A DNA stretch of 30,919 bases from a virus, in IMG/VR virus record IMGVR_UViG_3300005582_000061, positions 1-30,919 of that record. One strand, written 5' to 3'. Below the pieces are notes generated by a model, which saw only the letters and a program-made list of their open reading frames with translations, ran no database searches and was not told where the DNA came from. Positions 1 to 9,254 of the stretch are shown in pieces. The position numbers and the translations under genes were made by a program. The first letter of the stretch is position 1. The number at the start of each line of letters is the position of its first letter.

Positions 1-3000
1 GTAACACCTGACCAAGAATATTGAGTCCACTTACCTGGAAAACTTATATCAGCTAACACAATTACAGTGTATGGTCTTACCAACAATAACGGAGGAGTTA
101 CAAATCCATATCCGGGTTCAATAATCTCAGCAGAGATAACTTGTCCGTTTTCATCAATTGATGTTTTAATCCTAGCTTCGTTGTTGTTGATAATTGAAAC
201 ACTAGGAGCTATTTTATAACCAAATCCTGGGTTAATGATCTCAACTGAAACAATTTTTCCATTTAACACATCACAAGACAATTGTGCTTTTTTTAATTTT
301 TTAGTTAAAATTACATCTCTACCTTCTATGTCTTCAACTAGTTGGTCATATTCTCCCAATAGTACATCAGGCACAGGGTCTTTAGAATTTAAAATGTCAA
401 AATTAACAATACCTGTTATTAATTTGCCTTCTAACGTAGTATTAACAAAATCAAAAGCATTTCTTAATGCCGCTGTTCTATCAACAAACATTGTTTGACG
501 AGGGCGCACTTCAACGCCGTATCGTAATCTAGCTGGCAATACAGGATCAGGTACTAGGTTTCCAAGGCTATCTTTACCTAGCAGACTATCAAATAATTTT
601 CTTTCAATGTATTCGTTAGGGAAACTATTTTCACTGTTTTCTTCAACCAGTAGCCATTCTGTATGCTTATTGATGTTATTATTAATTGTATCAGATGAGA
701 CATTTAAATAAATTCTTTCTCCTATCAAATTAGACTTAAAGTTGGTAACAACTAATGAATCTTTTGAAATTATTGACAGATATTTTAATCCATACGACTT
801 TGGATTTTCTATAAGTGTTGCAACTTCTTGAGCAGTAATTCTTCTATCTTGCGCTCTTGGCACAATAGTTTTTCCCTTAACCCAGAAATAATAACTTACT
901 TCAAAACTATTATTATTTGGGTTAAAAACAGAACGTGTGCTATATACTGTATCATCGGAAAATCTTGGCTGGCCGCTTATTCCCTGTGTTAACCCCTCGT
1001 TGGTATCGGCAATGGCCGCCCATTGACTAGGAAGATATGCAGATTCCACCCATTCATATATGTCAATTGACGACCCTGGAAATATTTTGCCCCAGGTATT
1101 TTTTCTATATGCTGGCTCTCCTTGTTCATACCATACATATTTTACAGTACTAAGATCCCACCACAATTCACCTACCTGAGTCGATGACCATTTAGATGAG
1201 ATATCAATAACAACTTCGTTGGTTCCGATTTCGTACACCGCGGGGTCAAAAGAAGTTTTATATCTAATTTCTTGGTCAGCTAATCCCGGAATACGACCTT
1301 TCAACGGGTCAATAATATCAAGATAATCAACAACTTCTTCTTTAAAAGAATCTATAGTAGATGCGTTTTTAATTTTAAATGTATCTACAAGATCTTCTTG
1401 TTGGCGATAAACTGCCCAGGTATTCAATTCTGGAATTATTTCATTCCATATATAAACAGAACCGTTAGGATAACCGGACACTAGAGAACCAGGACTACCA
1501 ACAAGAATTTCGTTATCGTCTACTAATACAGATTTACCGTAATGACTTCCTGAATCTACTGTGCTGTCAAACATCTCTTGAGCTAATATAAATTTCTCAT
1601 TATATCTATTATAAACATAAGCAGTGCCAGATTCTGGTTTTAGTTCTCCAAATATGCAAGCCTGTGCATCAAATGTTGTTACGCCGTCGTCAAATGTAAT
1701 ATTGTTAAACTGGTTAGTACCTTGAGATGTGATAGACAATATATCGGCCGCGGCATTTATACTAACAGCATATCCAAAGTTTAATAATGGTTCTCTTGAA
1801 GGGTTGTGTAAGATTTGTAAGAATTTAAATTCTGTCCCGTTCCATTTGTAAGCGTACACTTTTCCAAATCTAGTGTATCCATCGTTTACTGTTGTAGATG
1901 ATATAAACAAATACGTGCCTAGTTCGTTCATGCAAATTTCTGAACTTAATTTGTCGCCGGCCCTTATTAGATTTTTATATTCATCAGTTGTACTATCAAT
2001 AGTTTGAATTAATGAATAATTATTATTCACTAACTGGTAGACAAATACTGCTCCTTTTTCGTCTGCATAGCCAGGCGATGCAACTGCGATAAGGGTTCCT
2101 TCTTTATTACCTACAATCTTATTACCAAATCTAGATTTAGTTGCTAGATTAGAGATAGGTAATGTCAATTGTGTTCCGGTTGTTATATCAAATACCCGGT
2201 GTGCTGATGTTCCTGTGGTTGTATAAGAAAGAATTGATCCGTTAGTTCCGGTTGATGCAACACGAATGATTAGATCGTTTCTAGGATGGGCTCCACCTAA
2301 TTGATTACCATAAATTATTATCTGAGAAGAAGTGTTGTAATTTGTTCCAGAATTAACAATACCGGTAACTGTGTATGTTACATCTGATCTACTGATATCA
2401 AATTTTGCATCCTGGCCAACTGTACAAGTAGAAGCAACATTTAGATAAGATTTAGTACCGGTAGTAATGTCTACTGTATATCTATAGACAACTCCGGTAC
2501 TGGTATTTTGTCCAGGGGTGCCAACTAATAATGTTTTTGTTGAAGTAGTTCTACTGACAAATAACCCTTTAGAAAATTCTGCTTTATTTTGAGGAACAGG
2601 ATTGACTAATACTGCATAAGGAATTTCTGAATAAGGACGAATCCTGTCAATACCAGATATTTTTAATAGACCTTCAAATGCTCTAGATGATTCTGCATTT
2701 GCTCCCTTGGCATATCTTATACTACCGGTAGTATCAACACGAACTTTGCTAGCGTCTGGAGAACTGGCAAATACTAGGTCGTCTGTCTCATCATGTATGA
2801 TTGTATCACCAAAAGATGCGGTGTCTGCCAAGGCTTTGTATATGTTAAAATATTCGTTAACAAATTCATTCAACGTGTAATTTACTAAAGGTACAAGCGT
2901 CCCTTCAACTTTAGTATAGATATAAATTTTTCCATAGCCGATAGTAAGATCTTTATACGTCGGCGCTGTTACTAATACTGTATTATTTCCGTGTTGTTTA

Positions 3001-6000
3001 GAAAATTTAGATCCGTATTGCTGATTAATGTTACTGTTAGGTGCGGTAAACTCAACCTTATCATAATTTTCAATCTTTTTATAAACTGCCCATTTACCGT
3101 TAACATCTTCATCTACCCAAAATAATTCATTAAGAGAAACATCTGCAATAGTAGGGAACGCAGTAATATCGTCAAATGTTTTAAATCGTGTACTAATAAA
3201 TTTAAAAAGTACACCAGAATTAAAAGTTGTAGGAACATTAACAACAGTTGATTTTACTGTAAATTTGTTTAGAGCATTAACTTTAGTTACATAGTATATA
3301 CCATTGACCGTATCTTCAAATCTTGTAATGCCTATTATATCTCCAGTATGTAATCCGTGATTACGATCAGTTGTTAATATAATTGTTTGAGATTCCGATC
3401 CAGTTGCAATATTTGTAACTATTGGTATTTGTCTTGTATATCTAAATACATCCCAACTACCGTTTCCAGCAAATCCTAGCCAGAATGTATCACCTTCTTT
3501 TACTGAATTTACATTATTAATACTAAGCAACGCAGTAATATCAGTGATGGTATAATTTATATCGTCTAATCGTACATATCCTGCTGTACTTAATATAAAA
3601 ATATTATCGTTGAATGTTCCTTCTACTGTAGGGAACGATTCTGCAGGATTATAATTTTTAGGGAGTATTGTTGCATCAACAGGGGTGATATAAGAAATTA
3701 AACTATTAGCATCCGCAGGGATAGAATCCACTAGTTGAATAATCTGATTGCTTTCAACAAATTCTTCTTCTCTCAACGGAATCTCTAATTGTTCAAAACT
3801 ACTATAAGATCCAAAAGAACCTATTCTAAACGCCCACTCTTCAGAAAATTCTATTTTCCCCTGAAGATTTTGTAGGCTAGCTTTTTCTAATTTTGTTATA
3901 GCATTTCTAGTTCCCTTTTCTTTTATAAATCCTTGATAAAACTTGTATTGACTTATTGCGTCTGGGAAAATATTATTGAGATATGATCTCGGTGTATACC
4001 CAACTAAATGTTGAGACATACGCTGTTGTCCGAGATCAAAATTATCTACATCTAGACTATAAAAATCTTCAAATTCATTTATTTTATAATCAAAATTTGG
4101 CAATAATTGCGGTGTTGGCTTTTCGGGTAATTTATACCAATAGGCAAAAGTAAACTGAGCAGAGCCTGTTACCTTTTTAATGGCAGAAAAATAGTTGTCA
4201 ACATATCGAACAATATCGCCAACTTTATAATCAGCGTATGGTTTCCAATCTGTTATAGAAGCGGTATCATATATAAATCCAGGACTTATAAAATCACCGT
4301 TCCAATCTGCTGTCTTAAACCCTTTTAATTTAATTCGTCTTTGTCTATATCCAGTCTCAATATCATATATGATATCACTAAAGATAGTTTTATTATTAAA
4401 GACTAGTACATGTTCTTTTTGTACTAAATTTAATCTTGCAAAGAAAAATCCTTCAAGTGTATTAACCGCAGAAATTGTAAATATTCCATCGACCCTAGAT
4501 ATAGAAAAGTTCTTAGATGGAAATATTTTTCCATCGGCTTTTAACAAACTATATTCATAAAAATTATCTAGTATATTATCAACTACAGCATCTGAATATT
4601 TAAAAGATAACACATCGGCAAATGGGCTGAGTGTAATTACGCTATTATCTGCCCAATTTTGAGTTGACCAATATAAGAATTCTTGGCAACTAAATTCCCA
4701 ATTAACGACTTGAGAAAAATCTTGGTTGTAATTATCGAAAATAAATCCTTGAGCTTCTAGCCAGCGACCGTAACCAAGAATAAAATCACAAACTTCCTGG
4801 ATTGATGTCATCCTAGTTCCGTAAGAAACTATTGTTTCTGCCGATTCAAATCGTGTTGGCTTGATTACAGATATGCCTCCTACTTTAGGTAAACTAGATA
4901 ATGCTTTATAATAACTCTTTACAAACAACGCATCTGTCTTGTGATTAGTTATTACGCTATAGTAGACATTTGTATAATATACAATCTGTCCCTTCTGGTA
5001 ATAAGAATTAGAAGACCATGTTAAGAATGATTCAAACGTATCACCAACAGAAATAATAGAGTCACTAACTTGGCGAAGCGGTTTATTAATTTTAAAATAT
5101 AAATTTTGTCTGTCATACCCTCTTATTACATAAGCAGATTGGTATTTTTGAACAATAACACCAGATATAGCAATAGTTTCAATAGGATTGCTTGTGTCAA
5201 ACTGTACAACATAATCTTCGGGAGGAAGGAACGGATTAGGATTGTAGGAGCCTAATTGAACAGAATCTATAATTACTGACAACTTATCTTTGTTTACGAA
5301 TCCCCCCACTTTATTAATTAAATTAAAAGTAGCATTTGTTAAATCTTGAGATAGGTTAGTTAAATACCCATTATTTTTTTGTGTCCCATATTCGATCACA
5401 TACACACTATATCCCGACGATCTTATAATAGTCGAATCAACGGTGTTTGAATATAGTGACATTTTAGAAGAAGATAAGAATTCAAAGTTAGTACCATATG
5501 TATACTGCCCTGCAATATTTTTTTGAATCCTACTAGTATCAAACAGGACAGATGAATATGTTGCAGGTTTGCAAAGTGCTAGAATAATTTGTACCGCAAA
5601 TGGCCAATTACTGGTTCTACGCCATGCATTTTCTACTGGACCACAATCTCCGAATGACCATCGTTGATCAGTGTCGAGGATATGATCGTTAAGGCCGAGA
5701 CTTGCCCAACTCCTAGGATCAACTATGTTTCCATTTTCGTCTACGGGAATAATTTGACTTAGCCCGGGTCTTGCGTATGTTGTGTCTATTCCCGCCCGTG
5801 ACCCCTGTGCTATTTTACCTAATTCTAAATCTTGCCATAGTCTCATATTACCGGATGTGTACGGAATAGGTCCGTATTCGGACTCCCACCATTCTGGTTT
5901 AATGTAAAAACCTAACATCTCCCAAGGATGGGTTTCGGGGCGATCAGTATCGAAGTAATACTTATAAATTGCACGCCAGTTACCTGGTATTGTTTTATTA

Positions 6001-9000
6001 AAAATATAATCTACAGCAGATTTATAATTATAAGTTTTATGATTATCTATGAAATAAGTATTATTGGTTTCGTAATCAATTCCGTATAGACCTGTCCATT
6101 TTAAGAACAAACCTTGTACAATGCTATAAATTTCTTGGTATGAATATTCACTATTCCTAAATACGCCCGGAAGTACATTGTTAATGTCTAACAGTTCGGG
6201 GTTATAATCAGTTTTAATATTATTAAAAATTCTCTTTTCAAATTCTAAAATAATGTCGTCTCTATAATCGTCAAACGCAACTAACAAACTACCGTCGTGT
6301 CCTTGTATAACATTTCTCGGTTCTTCTGCAAACGTTTCGTCGAGATATTTAGATGGAATAAACTTAGGATACAATCCTAATTTAGTTGGTGTAGGCGGAA
6401 TATAACACCCGTCGGTATTAATAAATTCATTAATAACAATTACATCATTTTTAACTAGCGAAACTAACATATGAACAGTTGTATCGTATTGATCAAATGT
6501 ATAATCTCTACCATATACTAATTGTTCATTGTTTAAATAAACTAATATGGCTGTGTTTGTTACAATATTAGGATTATATACAGATGTAATTGAATAGGCG
6601 GTATTCCTTGGATCAGTAACAATGTATGTTCTAATTTTTTTATTAGTTCCGTACGGAACAGTTCCACTTAACAAATACGGAAATGTTATATTTTTATTTT
6701 CATTTAATGTAGTTAATGTTATGTCTAACGCTTCACTAGGACTATAATTTTCTCCTAAATCTGCAATGAGTTTAATAATATTTAATTTTATCTGATTGTA
6801 TTGTTCGCTTGCTAATCTAATAGCTTCTATTATATTATTATCTTGATCAGATATAAAATGATGTGCAAAAGATATAGGATTTTCATTACTAATTAATCTA
6901 GTTCCGTATTTTGAAATGAACGGTAACTCATTAATATTACTAAGTCCGGGGAATACTCCTATAAAATTAGGATCTCTATCTACCATTGTACCAACGTGGT
7001 CGCCGAGCTCACTAAGTGTAAATTCAGATATTGGTCCATTTAATGGGTTGTTAGTTAACCCTAGTGGAGTTTCGTAATTTCCATTACTGTTAGGCGTCAG
7101 TGTGGTTCTGATTTTAAATAAAATTTGACTAGTATCTAATAGTGATTTTCTTAACACCACATATAATGATTGTAAATTAATTTCTAGTGTGTAATCAGTA
7201 GTATGTGTTATTTTTGTGTCATTAACAAATACCTCAATTTCAAGATTGTTATTCTGATATGCAACATAACTATTGTCAACACAATTTATTTCTATTCTAT
7301 CAGTAACAGGTTCAACCACTTGAAACTGTAAAATAGGAATTTGGTATTCAGCAGCCGGTGTCCATACATTAGTATATTCGATTGTGTCTTCCTTATTAAT
7401 TTTAAGGTAGCCTACTGATGTTGATAGCGTTCTAGCTAGATCCGGATACACAAAAGTTAACGTGTCGGTTGAAAAATAATTAGAAAATAAGTAAGAACTC
7501 TCAATGCCTGTTTGATATTTTAAATTTAATCCGAGTACGGAATCATACACTAATCCTTCTGCATATCCAAAGATTTTAGTTCCCACAAAATCAGATGTAT
7601 ATGTAGATCCGCCGTAACTATTCCCGTCAGTATCATATAAATCAAATAATGGAGCTTGGTTAATGACTGTTTTTTGTTGCCCTAACTTCCAGGCGCCAGA
7701 ATTTAACCACCATATAGTTCCGTGATTCTCTACACCCCTGGTAACTACTACTGACGAACCCTCAACCGGTATATGGTCGTCTGTTTCTAATAAACTAATA
7801 ACTCTCTTATTGTCAATTTCAACAAAATGTACTTCAAAGACTCGACCTTTTACATAAGGATCGGGGTCAGCATTAAAAATTACTCGATAACCTTCATCAA
7901 GCAATGTGTCATCTATAAAGTATCCAGGAGATTTTTCAACAACAGAAAATGCATCAGTTGTTATATTATCTATAAGATCAATGCTTGAAATTCCAATCTG
8001 TCCGTAATTAAACAATTGAATATTAGGTTTAAATTCAATAATAGGTCTCTTAGCCCTAGAATCAATAGGAAGAATAATTTCATTTCCGTTTGCTTGTGCC
8101 GCAATTTCAATTACACTTCTATGAAACCATCGATTATATCGAGACCAGGAATTACGATCTCTACTGGCTCTATTAATTGTAATATATTCAGGAGTTAATG
8201 GTACATTTTTAAAATTATCAAAAGGAAATTTGTCAAAGCTTTCTGCATCAAAATCAACATCATATTGAGTTGCAACAATTTCGGGAGTATCTAATTTGTC
8301 AATATCGATTAATTCTATTTTATCGCCAACGCCTTCTACAATAAATTCTTTATCTATGTATCCTGTAGGGAAAATATTTCCTCCAAAACTCACTCGTAAA
8401 CCGTTGACAAGTTTAATTCCTGAACCAGATGTAAATTGTTGTTTTCCTATAATTTCTTTCTCAACATTAATTGAACTGTCTTCTGCAATAGTTTTAACAA
8501 CTATTTGTCCGCCAGCAATCTGATCAGTGTCGGATCCATAGTATAAAGTATTTGGGGTATTGCTATCAACAGTAAAAATTATTTGACCATTATCAGTTCC
8601 ATTACCTTGAATATTATTATTAAATAAATTTTCAATTCCGGTGCCTGAAGTAAATTTAATAAAAAATTTATGTTTAGAATTTACATCAAATATATAAGTA
8701 ACTCCCCTGTACAAAGTAAGTAACGGATCAGGGGTTAGTCCATCGGGAGTAAAAAGGAAAAAGTTTCCATCGGAAGTTGTACCAACAGTGTAGGCACTAG
8801 TTGTATTCCTTTGAGGTCCGGTTATTAGTACAACAGCCGGACCTGTAGGTAACCAAAAATATTCTCTAAAATTAACTAGTTTATCCCAGTCGACGTGAGG
8901 GTCGTAACTGTAGAAATCGCTTCTAAATAGTCTATCTAAATTTGAAATGTGGCCGCCGTGGAATTTAATCTGATTAATTAAATCATCGTAACCAAAAATC

Positions 9001-9254
9001 TTAGATATCTCTTGAGAAAGAGTTTTAACTACAAGACCCGGTTCTAACTGATATGCAGAACGTAGTGGGTGTGTTTCATTAATATAGTCATCAGTAGCTG
9101 GATTATAATTTTTACTCAATTTACTACCGACAAATCCATTTAATCTTTCTAGAGCGGGAGTCTTAATTAGTTGATCAATGGTGCTTGCTAAAAATTTAGA
9201 ATTTTTATCAGTACGAAAGTATACCGGTAATAAATTAACTGATTTTTTGGTCAT
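1..9254 (-). CDS. Giant virion structural protein, baseplate-associated (C-terminus beyond the left edge)
   Basis: One open frame runs from an ATG at 9254 to the left edge with no stop, so the protein has at least 3,084 residues. The ATG overlaps the gp6 stop (TGATG), and AGGGA lies 8 bases upstream. The N-terminus reads MTKKSVNLLPVYFRTDKN, followed by a motif FRSDFYSYDPHVDWDKLVN and, near residues 1100-1170, a WWE..YGPIPYTSGN / ARPGL..IIPVDENGN stretch. From memory, these motifs recur in very large structural ORFs of marine T4-like phages. Residues about 2373-2603 hold FG-GAP-like repeats. The last visible part has two PG-[FY]-GY/F-x2-P repeats. T4 gp7 (1,032 residues) occupies the same position after gp6, so a wedge or peripheral baseplate/fibre role is likely, but I see no convincing gp7 similarity. 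The role is inferred from position and family resemblance; the reading frame itself is certain. Confidence 0.85.
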   Translation of the reverse strand, partial: MTKKSVNLLPVYFRTDKNSKFLASTIDQLIKTPALERLNGFVGSKLSKNYNPATDDYINETHPLRSAYQLEPGLVVKTLSQEISKIFGYDDLINQIKFHGGHISNLDRLFRSDFYSYDPHVDWDKLVNFREYFWLPTGPAVVLITGPQRNTTSAYTVGTTSDGNFFLFTPDGLTPDPLLTLYRGVTYIFDVNSKHKFFIKFTSGTGIENLFNNNIQGNGTDNGQIIFTVDSNTPNTLYYGSDTDQIAGGQIVVKTIAEDSSINVEKEIIGKQQFTSGSGIKLVNGLRVSFGGNIFPTGYIDKEFIVEGVGDKIELIDIDKLDTPEIVATQYDVDFDAESFDKFPFDNFKNVPLTPEYITINRASRDRNSWSRYNRWFHRSVIEIAAQANGNEIILPIDSRAKRPIIEFKPNIQLFNYGQIGISSIDLIDNITTDAFSVVEKSPGYFIDDTLLDEGYRVIFNADPDPYVKGRVFEVHFVEIDNKRVISLLETDDHIPVEGSSVVVTRGVENHGTIWWLNSGAWKLGQQKTVINQAPLFDLYDTDGNSYGGSTYTSDFVGTKIFGYAEGLVYDSVLGLNLKYQTGIESSYLFSNYFSTDTLTFVYPDLARTLSTSVGYLKINKEDTIEYTNVWTPAAEYQIPILQFQVVEPVTDRIEINCVDNSYVAYQNNNLEIEVFVNDTKITHTTDYTLEINLQSLYVVLRKSLLDTSQILFKIRTTLTPNSNGNYETPLGLTNNPLNGPISEFTLSELGDHVGTMVDRDPNFIGVFPGLSNINELPFISKYGTRLISNENPISFAHHFISDQDNNIIEAIRLASEQYNQIKLNIIKLIADLGENYSPSEALDITLTTLNENKNITFPYLLSGTVPYGTNKKIRTYIVTDPRNTAYSITSVYNPNIVTNTAILVYLNNEQLVYGRDYTFDQYDTTVHMLVSLVKNDVIVINEFINTDGCYIPPTPTKLGLYPKFIPSKYLDETFAEEPRNVIQGHDGSLLVAFDDYRDDIILEFEKRIFNNIKTDYNPELLDINNVLPGVFRNSEYSYQEIYSIVQGLFLKWTGLYGIDYETNNTYFIDNHKTYNYKSAVDYIFNKTIPGNWRAIYKYYFDTDRPETHPWEMLGFYIKPEWWESEYGPIPYTSGNMRLWQDLELGKIAQGSRAGIDTTYARPGLSQIIPVDENGNIVDPRSWASLGLNDHILDTDQRWSFGDCGPVENAWRRTSNWPFAVQIILALCKPATYSSVLFDTSRIQKNIAGQYTYGTNFEFLSSSKMSLYSNTVDSTIIRSSGYSVYVIEYGTQKNNGYLTNLSQDLTNATFNLINKVGGFVNKDKLSVIIDSVQLGSYNPNPFLPPEDYVVQFDTSNPIETIAISGVIVQKYQSAYVIRGYDRQNLYFKINKPLRQVSDSIISVGDTFESFLTWSSNSYYQKGQIVYYTNVYYSVITNHKTDALFVKSYYKALSSLPKVGGISVIKPTRFESAETIVSYGTRMTSIQEVCDFILGYGRWLEAQGFIFDNYNQDFSQVVNWEFSCQEFLYWSTQNWADNSVITLSPFADVLSFKYSDAVVDNILDNFYEYSLLKADGKIFPSKNFSISRVDGIFTISAVNTLEGFFFARLNLVQKEHVLVFNNKTIFSDIIYDIETGYRQRRIKLKGFKTADWNGDFISPGFIYDTASITDWKPYADYKVGDIVRYVDNYFSAIKKVTGSAQFTFAYWYKLPEKPTPQLLPNFDYKINEFEDFYSLDVDNFDLGQQRMSQHLVGYTPRSYLNNIFPDAISQYKFYQGFIKEKGTRNAITKLEKASLQNLQGKIEFSEEWAFRIGSFGSYSSFEQLEIPLREEEFVESNQIIQLVDSIPADANSLISYITPVDATILPKNYNPAESFPTVEGTFNDNIFILSTAGYVRLDDINYTITDITALLSINNVNSVKEGDTFWLGFAGNGSWDVFRYTRQIPIVTNIATGSESQTIILTTDRNHGLHTGDIIGITRFEDTVNGIYYVTKVNALNKFTVKSTVVNVPTTFNSGVLFKFISTRFKTFDDITAFPTIADVSLNELFWVDEDVNGKWAVYKKIENYDKVEFTAPNSNINQQYGSKFSKQHGNNTVLVTAPTYKDLTIGYGKIYIYTKVEGTLVPLVNYTLNEFVNEYFNIYKALADTASFGDTIIHDETDDLVFASSPDASKVRVDTTGSIRYAKGANAESSRAFEGLLKISGIDRIRPYSEIPYAVLVNPVPQNKAEFSKGLFVSRTTSTKTLLVGTPGQNTSTGVVYRYTVDITTGTKSYLNVASTCTVGQDAKFDISRSDVTYTVTGIVNSGTNYNTSSQIIIYGNQLGGAHPRNDLIIRVASTGTNGSILSYTTTGTSAHRVFDITTGTQLTLPISNLATKSRFGNKIVGNKEGTLIAVASPGYADEKGAVFVYQLVNNNYSLIQTIDSTTDEYKNLIRAGDKLSSEICMNELGTYLFISSTTVNDGYTRFGKVYAYKWNGTEFKFLQILHNPSREPLLNFGYAVSINAAADILSITSQGTNQFNNITFDDGVTTFDAQACIFGELKPESGTAYVYNRYNEKFILAQEMFDSTVDSGSHYGKSVLVDDNEILVGSPGSLVSGYPNGSVYIWNEIIPELNTWAVYRQQEDLVDTFKIKNASTIDSFKEEVVDYLDIIDPLKGRIPGLADQEIRYKTSFDPAVYEIGTNEVVIDISSKWSSTQVGELWWDLSTVKYVWYEQGEPAYRKNTWGKIFPGSSIDIYEWVESAYLPSQWAAIADTNEGLTQGISGQPRFSDDTVYSTRSVFNPNNNSFEVSYYFWVKGKTIVPRAQDRRITAQEVATLIENPKSYGLKYLSIISKDSLVVTNFKSNLIGERIYLNVSSDTINNNINKHTEWLLVEENSENSFPNEYIERKLFDSLLGKDSLGNLVPDPVLPARLRYGVEVRPRQTMFVDRTAALRNAFDFVNTTLEGKLITGIVNFDILNSKDPVPDVLLGEYDQLVEDIEGRDVILTKKLKKAQLSCDVLNGKIVSVEIINPGFGYKIAPSVSIINNNEARIKTSIDENGQVISAEIIEPGYGFVTPPLLLVRPYTVIVLADISFPGKWTQYSWSGV
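1440..2140 (-). repeat. FG-GAP-like beta-propeller repeats within the giant protein
   Basis: Translation of this segment (residues about 2373-2603) shows about four repeats of a pattern seen in integrin-alpha type FG-GAP propellers: a [FY]G-x-[SK] start, a strand such as LIAVASPG or ILVGSPGS, then a G-x-[VA]-[YF]-[VI] strand. Examples are RFGNKIVG with LIAVASPGYADEKGAVFVY, NFGYAVSI with SGTAYVY, and HYGKSVLV with ILVGSPGS and NGSVYIW. The second blade is degenerate (LSSEICM, FGKVYAYKW). Spacing is about 50-70 residues. Such propellers usually mediate binding or adhesion. The repeats are protein-level, not DNA-level. A full seven-blade propeller is not visible here. Confidence 0.6.

Noticed and set aside
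235-8523. Several short rightward frames of 60-87 codons inside the giant gene
   Set aside because: They lie opposite a continuous coding frame and have no ribosome sites or protein-like composition.
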